Shown one piece after another: positions 55,986 to 64,000 of a stretch of 64,000 nt of DNA. The notes under the pieces were generated by a model that had not been told where the DNA came from, made no database searches, and saw nothing but the letters and a program-made list of their open reading frames with translations. Source of the stretch: Zasmidium citrigriseum. Taxonomy: Eukaryota; Ascomycota; Dothideomycetes; Mycosphaerellales; Mycosphaerellaceae. The translations under genes and the position numbers were made by a program. Positions within the stretch are counted from its first letter, which is position 1; every line of letters begins with the position of its first letter. The stretch is taken from positions 1-64,000 of the forward strand of contig NHNW01000064.1 of assembly GCA_002786025.1 (NCBI GenBank), written 5' to 3'.

Positions 55986-56736
55986 TCACGGCGGCGAAAG
56001 CGTCACACTGTCAATCCGACAAGTCACAAACCCATCACTCTGACTCGAACTAACCCCCTCAAAATCAATCGTCACACTCGAATACTGCGGATGCGCGGTA
56101 CAGAAACTCGGGTCATCCGTCTGCGCCACAACCTCGACGTTCTGGAAAACAACATTCCCGAAATCCCAGCTGTTGTCGTACAGCTCCACGGCGAAGAGGG
56201 CTTGGTTCATGCGTTTGGCGATGTCGAATTGGTAGGAGACGGCTTGGCCGCTGGCGGAGGTGGAGGTTATCATCCAGTTGCCGCTGCCGATGGGATTCTA
56301 CAAGAGGTGTTAGGAGGGTTTCGGTTGGGATGCAGGAGGGGTGAGAGTACTTCGACCATTGCAAAGCCGAGATGTTGGTCGACGGAGGCATCGACGCCAC
56401 CTCCGTATGGTTTGGACGGTGTACCGTAGTAGGTATTGCCAAAGTACCAGTGGTTGTTGCTGTGCAGTATCATCAATATGATCCATCGGAGGAGCAAAAT
56501 TCCGGAGAGCTCTCCTACCGTCCATCAAGAACATTCTGCAAAACGCCAGAGTTGTCAGGAGGCTGCAAACCTGGCCAGACATAAGGCGTTCCTCCGCTTG
56601 GAACTCTGGGTGGAACAACAAGAGTGCCGGTGAATTGGGTAATGTACGAGACGTAGTACGAGGCTGTGTGGAATGCTCCATCCGCAACAACGCTGCAGGG
56701 CAAAGCCAACGCACCAAGGATGGCAGCGGTCTTCAT
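55986..56736 (-). CDS. Secreted protein, possibly a beta-sandwich domain
   Basis: Three exons (56736-56519, 56459-56351, 56297-55986) join in phase to 212 residues; the two introns are 59 and 53 nt. Signal peptide is about 1-18 (MKTAAILGALALPCSVVA). The sequence then alternates short strands rich in Tyr, Ser, Thr and Trp: SYYVSYITQFTGTLVVPP, YVWPGLQPPDNSGVLQNVLDG, NHWYFGNTYYGTPSKPYGGG, GSGNWMITSTSASGQAVSYQ, LYDNSWDFGNVVFQNVEVVA. This looks like a lectin/glucanase-type beta-sandwich, but no catalytic motif is evident. A TATAAG element lies about 80 bp upstream. Confidence 0.7.
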
Positions 56737-56814
56737 GATGACGGTGAGAAGTGATTCAGTTTGTTGATGAAGTACTGGAAAGTCTCTTGGTCAGGATGAT
56801 CAGACAGATTCACT

Positions 56815-56820
56815 CTTATA
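56815..56820 (-). promoter_or_regulatory. TATA-like box of the 56.7-kb secreted protein gene
   Basis: TATAAG on the minus strand lies about 80 bp upstream of the ATG at 56,736. Confidence 0.4.
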
Positions 56821-56879
56821 GCTATCTCATCATCCACGGAGGACACACCTCGTCAAATCCTCGAATTCGCTATCGGATG

Positions 56880-57115
56880 CAGATAAACTCCCTCCACATG
56901 CTAAAAGTGTTGTTCCTCCACGAATCAAGTGTCCGGCCTGACATGATCTCCGTCTCAGGTATATAGATTCGAAGCACGCTACTCTGTATATTGGAAGCCA
57001 GTAATGCAAGGATGGCTGTCCACCAATAAGTTTTTCTTCCGCTTGAGTCAGTGTTTGAGGAAAAGCAAGAATAAGAAGCGTGCGTGACCTGGTCGTGTCG
57101 GGATGTTGGAGGGTA
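56880..57115 (+). repeat. Diverged direct repeat, left copy
   Basis: It pairs with about 57,909-58,140. Shared landmarks in the same order are a CACATGCTAAA/CACACGCTAAA segment, GATC-CCGTC-CAG, TATAGATT, GCACGCT and a common 16-mer. The copies differ by many substitutions and small indels, so the duplication is old. Unlike the left block, no RIP bias is obvious. Confidence 0.55.
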
Positions 57116-57908
57116 GGCTTTGGTTGTACGGGAGATACATGCATTGTAGATCTCTCTGTCTGTTGTGCTCTGTGTCTGCCATGAACTGCCCAGATGCCGA
57201 GCATATAGCCAGTGCAATTCTTCTTGGGATCGCCAAGTATGAAGATACCACGCTGCATGATCGAATGCACTTTCGTCCTTGTTCCTGTCCCTATTCAACA
57301 CAAGTGATGTTGACGATGGAGTCATGTTCGAAAGCCCACGGGAACCAACCCCTGTCGTCTCCACCTCCACATCACTAAGGCATCCGTCGAACTCAAATGC
57401 CTATATCGCTTATTAGCAGGCACGGTACCTTCCTGATTGGGATGCAAGTACACCTCTCCCTCCGGAGAAGATCGTCTTCAGATGAGGGTCGGTGTCTTGA
57501 ATAAGCGCCTTGAGGAAGACACCAACGCCAGTGTTGGTTGTCCAACACGTTGATCGCCTTCGCTTAAGAGCGCTCGAGGAAAAGCAACGATGGAGATCGG
57601 TCCGATTCGGAGCGACTTTGATCAGCACAACAGACTGTATATTGCTTTCTGTATCGTTCGCTGGAAGTAATGAACCTGCCGAGAAGAAGTGTCGCGAAAC
57701 GTTCACTTCACAAAGGCTATGGCACCGAGCATGGCCGAAGCCTTGACAACCTTTCTCAAGAAGTCTCCGGTCTAATCGATTTTTTCGGGAAAGTCTGTGT
57801 GTTTTCTTTCTTCTTTCCATACGTCCGACATGCGTTGCTTCTCACACACATCTCGCCAACTGCACTTGACTCGCTGAGTTCTGTCAGCCTCGCATTGAAC
57901 TTCGCATC

Positions 57909-58140
57909 AAGATAGACTTGTTCCACACGCTAAAGATGGATGTCCGTCTACCAATGCCCTTGCTACTCCACTGAGATCCCCGTCACAGATCTATAGATTG
58001 ACGCACGCTGTAACATATCCTTGGAGCTTTAATGCAAGGATGGCTTCTTGTCGATAGTGGTCTGAGTTCAGCGAGGGCGAATCACATGTCTTCGATAAAG
58101 GCTTGGCCGGGTTTCGAAGAACATTTGAGGGTGGCATTGG
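57909..58140 (+). repeat. Diverged direct repeat, right copy
   Basis: Partner of about 56,880-57,115, with the same landmark order. It lies just downstream of the DHA1 transporter stop, while the other copy overlaps the promoter side of the secreted protein gene. Confidence 0.55.
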
Positions 58141-58251
58141 AGCATCGGAGAACATTGCCATTTTGGAGAAGCATCCTGAGAACATCCATCTGTATTTGAT
58201 CGCTGTATCAAGTGTACCTGCCGAAAACACCTTCCCTAATGATGAGAAGCC

Positions 58252-60066
58252 TTACTTCACGCCCTTCTCTTCCACCACTACGGCTGCCGAATGCTCGACA
58301 TCCATTTCGTTACTCTTCTTCTCCTCCTCTTTCCTCCGCTTCTTCTCCGCAGCCTTAGCCCTCAAACTCTGCCCCCTCGCCATCATCCAAAACACCGCCC
58401 CCAACAACCCCACATAAAGCAACGCAATAAACGTAAACGCCCACCCAATCCCCATAGCCTGAGTCATAGGGATAATCGCCGCCGCACCACCTGCACTCAT
58501 CAGACATCGAACAAAATTCACAGCCGCGGTGGCGGTCGCCGGTTGGTCTTTATGCAGGTCGATGAGGAGCGTGTTGGTGATGTTGAAGGATGTGCTGACG
58601 CCGAAACCGATGAGGAAGAGAGCGATTTCGGGACCGGCGAGGGAGACGCCGTAGTGCAGTGTCCAGCCGAAGAGGATGAATGCCATCGTGCCGATGAGGT
58701 GGCCCGGGAAGACGATTTCGAAGCGGACTCGTTCGATGGGGAAGTTGGTGAGGTCTTGTTGTCGACCTTTCTTGATGTCGAATCCGAGGCGTTTGGCATG
58801 ACGGCGGAAATTCCAATCTGCGGCGTGGCCCATCGTCAGAGTGGAAGCGAGAGAACCCATGCCCATGGCGATGAAGCAGAGACCGATTTCGAGGGTGTTG
58901 AGGTGGTAGATCTCTGCGTAGAGAGTCGGGACGGAGGATGTGACGACCATCATGCCGGTGAAGAAGAAGCCGTTGTAGAGCAAGACGGCGCAGCTTTCGG
59001 GGTCGGCGAGGATTCGTAAGGTACGGAGTGGATTTGGAAATGAGGCTCGCTTGCTCCGGCGGTTGAGGTGTGTGGAGTCGTCTGCTGCTGGAGGGCCGTG
59101 TTGTTCTGCCCATTTCTTTTGGGTCATGTGCCCGATGATGGAGCGGTTGATGCCTTTTGCTGGGATTGAGCCGTTGCCGACGACGTTCCGACAGGTTTCT
59201 GGGAATAGGAGGCCGAAGATGACGAGGAGGACGCCGGCGAAGATGACCAAGAACCAGAATGTCCATCTCCAGCCGAGATATTGTGCGAAGACTCCACCGA
59301 TTGTTGGACCGAATGCTGGACCGAAGAGAAGACCTGCTGTTGCGTAGCCCATGTATTTGCCACGCTCTGCTGAAGTAGCGATGTCTGCGACGACGGCATT
59401 CGAAAGAGCGATGGCAGCACTGCATCCAAATGCCTGCACCATTCGAAGGATGAGCAGAGCGGCATAGTTGTGCTGCAATGCAAGGCCAACATTGGCGCAA
59501 GTGAAGATAACGAAGCAAACGATATACGACAGCCTTCGTCCATTCTGATCCGACATTCCAGCGATGAGGGCGGGTGCAATGGCCTGGGCGATCATGTACG
59601 TTGTCAAAGACAAGTTGATCAACGTCGGTGTAACGCCATAGTCGTCGGCGATGGTGTCCAGTGCTGGATAGAAAGTCGTTGCTCCGAAGGGTGAGATGAG
59701 CGAGGAGACCGAGACGGCGAGGACGATGAAGATGTTGGCTCGTGGTGAGAAGATGCTGTACGGCGGGCCCGAGATTGTTCGTGTAAGAGTTGGTCGAGCA
59801 TCTTCTGTCGTTGAATGAATCGATGTGGTGGATGAGGGACTTGGCGAAGGAGTCGAAAGTCGTTTCGATGCATCGATGGTCAGATCTTTCCAATCTTCCG
59901 GTGAGAACGATGGAGTGAAGACTTCTTTCTCCTCGTCGGCCGTCATCGTGTCGTCGGTCTCTGCATTCTTTCCTGTTCTTCTGCTTGGCTCTCCCTCCTC
60001 TCTTATATCCTCGTCTACAACATCCTCCCTCGATCTCGACACCATCTTCTCACCGTCCTCAATCAT
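58252..60066 (-). CDS. MFS multidrug transporter, DHA1 family
   Basis: A single exon of 604 residues from ATG 60,066. A long acidic, Ser-rich N-terminus (about 110 residues) precedes twelve membrane helices. Helix 1 is IFIVLAVSVSSLISPFGATTFYPAL. The loop after helix 2 has AGMSDQNGRRLSYI (DHA1 motif A form). RMVQAFGCSAAIALSNAVVADI is the motif B region, and GPAFGPTIGG is the antiporter motif C. The closest type is fungal DHA1 drug:H+ antiporters (Qdr/Flr-like). A basic and acidic C-terminal tail follows. Substrate unknown. Resistance or metabolite export is inferred from family. Confidence 0.9.
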   Translation of the reverse strand: MIEDGEKMVSRSREDVVDEDIREEGEPSRRTGKNAETDDTMTADEEKEVFTPSFSPEDWKDLTIDASKRLSTPSPSPSSTTSIHSTTEDARPTLTRTISGPPYSIFSPRANIFIVLAVSVSSLISPFGATTFYPALDTIADDYGVTPTLINLSLTTYMIAQAIAPALIAGMSDQNGRRLSYIVCFVIFTCANVGLALQHNYAALLILRMVQAFGCSAAIALSNAVVADIATSAERGKYMGYATAGLLFGPAFGPTIGGVFAQYLGWRWTFWFLVIFAGVLLVIFGLLFPETCRNVVGNGSIPAKGINRSIIGHMTQKKWAEQHGPPAADDSTHLNRRSKRASFPNPLRTLRILADPESCAVLLYNGFFFTGMMVVTSSVPTLYAEIYHLNTLEIGLCFIAMGMGSLASTLTMGHAADWNFRRHAKRLGFDIKKGRQQDLTNFPIERVRFEIVFPGHLIGTMAFILFGWTLHYGVSLAGPEIALFLIGFGVSTSFNITNTLLIDLHKDQPATATAAVNFVRCLMSAGGAAAIIPMTQAMGIGWAFTFIALLYVGLLGAVFWMMARGQSLRAKAAEKKRRKEEEKKSNEMDVEHSAAVVVEEKGVK

Positions 60067-61933
60067 CTTCCCCGCGCCAGATCGCCTACCATCAACAGAA
60101 GCCTATTCCAGATTCGCAGTGCCCAATTAAGCCTCACAATCCTGGATATCGTAGCTTGTCCAGCAAACTCAACGCCACAAAGCAAAAAGTTCGTTTCAGC
60201 GTGAAAGCAAAAGTTCAAGAAAATTGGACTCACCGATTCTCTGGGACTGCGACCTCGTTCGGACTTTGTTCACGGCCTTTAACAGATGCTGCGCCTATCT
60301 CGGCCGAGCTACTGCATGGTGGGATCCACTTCTCCATTCTGGAGCCGCGATTGCGGTGTTGCTTGCCGTGCCGAGTTACCCGAAGTGCTATACAAATGCT
60401 GTTGAGCCGGGCATCTGCGAATCGGATTCCGAAGGTGTTCAAATTTCTTGCTAGCTTGTGATGCTTTGACGTGAGCTTTGACAGTCGTTGCAGTCGCAGC
60501 CTTGCTGGCGGTTGCGTCAACGGCAGGAACAAGATGCGGCTCTTGTGGAGAAGGTTCTTCCCGGCGATAATTGAGTGCATTCCGCGACGATGCTTATCCA
60601 AATGACTTTGTTTTCAGGGTGCATAAGAGCACAGATATGGCTGAAGTCGACCAAGAAAGCACTCGGATTCGCAATGACGGGGCTGTCGAACGCAGCAAGC
60701 TCCAAGAGTTCCCAGCGTTGTCGTCACCCGTCCAGTCGATGAACCGGTTCTTGGGAATGGAAGGGCGAGGTTTGCTAAAAGTAGCATATAGCATCTCCAC
60801 ATATAAGCCGACGATACACTCGACTGCCGGAGACCAATGCCAATCTTGAAGTTTGTCAGCGACGCAGCCTTACACATCCCGTCTCTTTAGCACCATGCTA
60901 GGCAATATCTTGTCCAGGAGATAAACGATTGGTACTAACGTGTTCGTATCCGGTGTGCAATAAGCCCAGGAACCAGTCTGTGCTTGAAAGGACGATCGAC
61001 GAACTCTAGCTACATCATCTTGGTCGTACAAAGGGCGAGCGTCTTGTAGCGGTCTCGGACGCATACAGCCCAGTGCGTTATCGCTGACCTCAACACTCTT
61101 CATGAGGCGGGTGCCTATATCGGCCTGCCAGCATTGATATCCTCAAGAATCTTGGTCTCACGGCCAAGATGCATCCTGTCCTCCGACTGAGGAGGAGCTG
61201 GGAATCAGCTCTAACATTTCGTTTGTCTTTGTTAGATAAGTTGGGGTCGGTCAAGTCGTCGAGCTTTACGGTCATCGCTCGGATACCTTCGCGAATCACT
61301 GCCCCGTCTCGGCAGAATTCGATGCACTCACAATCCTGTTCGTGGAAAGAGGCCGACGCCCAACACTCAGCGGCCTTTTTGTCACGATGGGAACGGCCGG
61401 AGTGGCCACCTTGAAAGATACTGCTGTTGCTTGCCCAAGGCCGGTGTGTGGTAGTTGAACCGACGATGGAGTCTCCAAGAGGAATGATGAGGCGGCCGGA
61501 TGTCGCTCGCCCGATTTAGTCGATAAATGACGGCTGCGTTGGGGCAGTCGATGGGCTGATTGGAGACAAAGAGGATGAATGCCGATGTTGGAGAAAGTGA
61601 TGCTGCTGGTAGGCAAAACGTCATGCCTATCGTGAAAGTCAGCACGGGCAGTTGCAAGAGTTGACCTGTGATGGTAGGTCTGTGCATGGAAGGTCGAAGT
61701 GGCGGTCTCTAGGTCGTAGGTCCTGCAAATGAGAGCTTTTGCAGAGGCAGAAGAGATGGATTCGCCTCCGGTGCTCAGGCCTCTTCATATATCGACATTC
61801 TCTTGCTGACGGGGAACGAGACTTTCGTGGGTCTGGCGTTATCGAGAGATCGTTCTGCGTATATGTGCACACATTAGCAATCCACTGGCCTCAACTCATC
61901 CATGTCATTCTTCCTTCGCTCATGCCTGCTCCG
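60067..61933. other. Long intergenic region
   Basis: 1.9 kb between the DHA1 transporter promoter side and the LtrA-like gene 3' end. Several open frames of 60-120 codons occur on both strands, but none shows motifs, signal peptides or consistent splicing. I see no RNA gene. Confidence 0.45.
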
Positions 61934-64000
61934 TCAAGCCCTCCCATTCTCCATGTCCCTAAAAGTCTTCCTCCTCCAAGGCAACACAACCCTCGGCGTC
62001 AACTTAACCGCATTCAGCACAACAACTACACCAAAGGTCAGCAAAACCCCCACCCAAGACACAACACTAATACTCACTCGCAAACAAACAAAGCGTAACA
62101 GTCGGCAACAACCAAGGCCCCTGCACAAAATCCGCCACCACCCCCGTCGTACTCATAATACTCAACAAACAAATCCCCAACCCAATCAAACTCGTCCCCA
62201 CAAGTCTCAAAACAAACAACTTCGTCTTCCGCCCGCGGTTCAACCACGCGAGAACCGTACACAGAATAAGAAAAACGCCTGTGGTGACGTAGAAGTAAAC
62301 GTAGGTGAGCTCAAACACCGTCCAAGCCTTCATGATGTTCTCCTCGCTCTGCTCGCGCCAGTGATCGTGTTCATACTCGGAGAAATCGATCGGGCCTTGC
62401 AGGTAGGATAAAGTCTCAGCAGTTTCGGTGCTGTTCTCGGGCGCTTCGAAGCCGGCGATTTTGAAGACGGTGTTGAAGAGGATGCCGATGAGCCAGTCGA
62501 AGGCGTTGCCTGCGGCGCTGAGGTCTGAGGCGCCATCGGCGAGGGTGGGGATCGCGGCGTACTTGGTCTGGTAGGTGTAGCCGATGCCCTGGGCGGTGGC
62601 GAGGAGTTCGCTGCTTCGCGAAAGGCTCCGGTCGAGGAGGTTGACGGCGGTTTTGTTGAGGGAGTCGGCGGCGGCTTGGTAGATTTCGGGGCTGACGGGA
62701 GTGGTGAAGTTCATGAGGGTGTCCTGCCAGTCCCGGAACTCGTGGAGGAGGGCGGTGTTGCGGCGGACGGCGGCTGTCCAGGTTATGCATTGCGAGGCGC
62801 CTTCGACGGCGAGGACGAGGGCGACGTGGAGCGGGAAGTGAAGGAAGGACCAGATTTGTTGGCGGATGGTGCCGAAGAGTTCTTCGTGGATCCAGTCGAA
62901 GTAGATCATGTACATCTAGACGATGTGTCAGTGGGGAGTCGATGTGTGGTGGTGATGTGACTGACGAAGTAGAGATTCAGCACAGCACAAACAACAGCCG
63001 CAGCTACTGATCCCGTAAAGTCAAACGACTCATCATCGTAGATGATATACTGACACGACTTCGCAATCGCAATGGCTCCTAGCCCAATCATCAGCACCAA
63101 CCCCCTTAATCCCCAAAGCATGCGAATACTCACCCTCCCCAAAAATAATCAACGTCAACAAACTCATCCTCTCCACTAAATGCGTCCCTTGAAAGCTCAA
63201 ATTCCTCCACACGACACTCACACTCGTCGCCAGAATCGTTTCAAGAATGGCAATGACGTACCAGACGATGTAGGTGTGGTTCTCGCCATCGGAGTTGAGG
63301 TGAAAGGTCCAGTAGAGGCCGAGGTAGACCATGGCGGCGATGAAGTAGGTGCCGATGATGAGGGACATGGGGATGATAACTTTTTTGTAGTTGCTGCGAG
63401 ATCAATGAGCTGGCTGTAGTCTGGAGAAGGGGAGTGTTGATAATACCGAGCAAACCACATCGCTTGAATGTACTGAATGACCAGGACCAGTCGGCTAATC
63501 ATCAAGACCAGAGTGAGTGCTCTCTGAACGCTCAAATTAGCAATCGCCTCTCTTTTCATGTTTCTTGAACTCACAAAATACACCAAACTCGGCGACTCCC
63601 CATCATCATCGTCCTTCGCTTCCTCTCCAGGATTGAATTCCGGTCCCACAACCGCAAATCCAATCATGACCCTACCCCAGATCATTAGCACATCCTCTCC
63701 ACAGCTCATTCCACACCAATCGACTTACAAGAATTGTATGGCTTTACAACACCTCTCAAAAACACTATCCATGAAAAACCTCACATCATACAAACTGACC
63801 TGTTTCCCCACAAGTCAGCCACCCAACCCCTAAATCCCCTACTCACCTCGCACAACCAGAGGGACGTACCTGATACCAAGTAAACCAAATAATACAAAAG
63901 AACCCCACATACTGCTTCAGACTCTCCCCATCATTGACCTCATGCTCATACGTGAAAACCGTGAGATTGGCGACGAAGAACAGATCGTAGAAGAGTTCGA
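61934..64000 (-). CDS. LtrA-like (low temperature requirement A) multi-pass membrane protein, 5' partial
   Basis: The gene runs off the right edge, so the N-terminus is missing. Minus-strand introns I can place: 63800-63869, 63672-63728, 63524-63574, 63394-63446, 63079-63133, 62917-62965, 62026-62077; frames join throughout. The first visible exon reads ELFYDLFFVANLTVFTYEH and then WFTWYQ, continuing as VSLYDVRFFMDSVFERCCK. These are hallmarks of fungal LtrA-domain proteins. Later segments include RALTLVLMISRLVLVIQYIQ, SFQGTHLVERMSLLTLIIFG and YVYFYVTTGVFLILCTVLAW. The final exon ends in a basic tail (PWRRKTFRDMENGRA). The family is named for a Listeria locus; function in fungi is unknown. 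Confidence 0.85.

Larger units (their letters stand above)
56737..58251. other. Intergenic region with a diverged duplication
   Basis: 1.5 kb without a supported gene. A diverged direct repeat joins about 56,880-57,115 and about 57,909-58,140. The clearest shared segment is TAATGCAAGGATGGCT at about 57,003 and 58,030. Open frames here lack motifs. Confidence 0.5.

Noticed and set aside
58550..59893. A 447-codon frame overlapping the DHA1 transporter
   Set aside because: It is a same-strand shadow rich in Arg, His and Ser, as expected from an out-of-frame reading of a GC-rich membrane-protein gene.

Overview
The window is from a filamentous ascomycete (Pezizomycotina). The genes carry many short GT-AG introns (about 48-70 nt). 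Typical fungal families are present: HET-ankyrin, DUF3328/UstYa, LtrA-like, DUF2235 and a fungal transcription-factor family. The first 18.5 kb is saturated by repeat-induced point mutation (RIP). A Dothideomycete source is a guess from overall flavour, not something I can prove.

Layout. Bases 1 to about 18,530 form an AT-rich block with almost no CpA or TpG on either strand, so it has essentially no ATG or TGA codons. Translated through its TAG/TAA codons, two wrecked elements can be read. One is a large minus-strand ORF (about 2,290-5,830) that resembles an unnamed ascomycete protein family. The other is a plus-strand LINE with endonuclease and reverse transcriptase (about 9,540-12,660). 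A further relic (about 16,200-17,560) is unclassified. From about 18.6 kb base composition becomes normal and the region is gene-dense, with about 25 genes to the right edge.

Gene region, left to right: DUF2235 hydrolase; transcription-factor-like protein; GMC oxidoreductase broken by two stops; SAM methyltransferase; zeta-type GST with an apparent frameshift; an eight-exon secreted SGNH hydrolase with Fn3, T-rich and Cys-rich repeats; F-box protein; secreted HExxH protease; small Cys-rich secreted protein; membrane protein with two HxxHC motifs; Kex2-type repeat peptide precursor; UstYa/DUF3328 protein; amino-acid transporter; SRPBCC protein; REI1-like zinc finger; secreted protein; HET-ankyrin protein; metzincin protease; unknown NC-motif protein; GIT1-like MFS permease; two secreted proteins; DHA1 MFS transporter; and an LtrA-like membrane protein cut by the window end.

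The most interesting unit is at 36.6-41.7 kb. A signal-peptide precursor carries four copies of a Tyr-containing repeat, with dibasic KR sites between them. It sits between two membrane proteins that each carry paired HxxHC motifs with nearly identical spacing, and next to an amino-acid transporter. This is the layout of fungal dikaritin-type RiPP clusters (ustiloxin, phomopsin, victorin), with a core sequence I do not recognise. Exon boundaries are my own manual splices; phases were checked and close in frame wherever coordinates are given.
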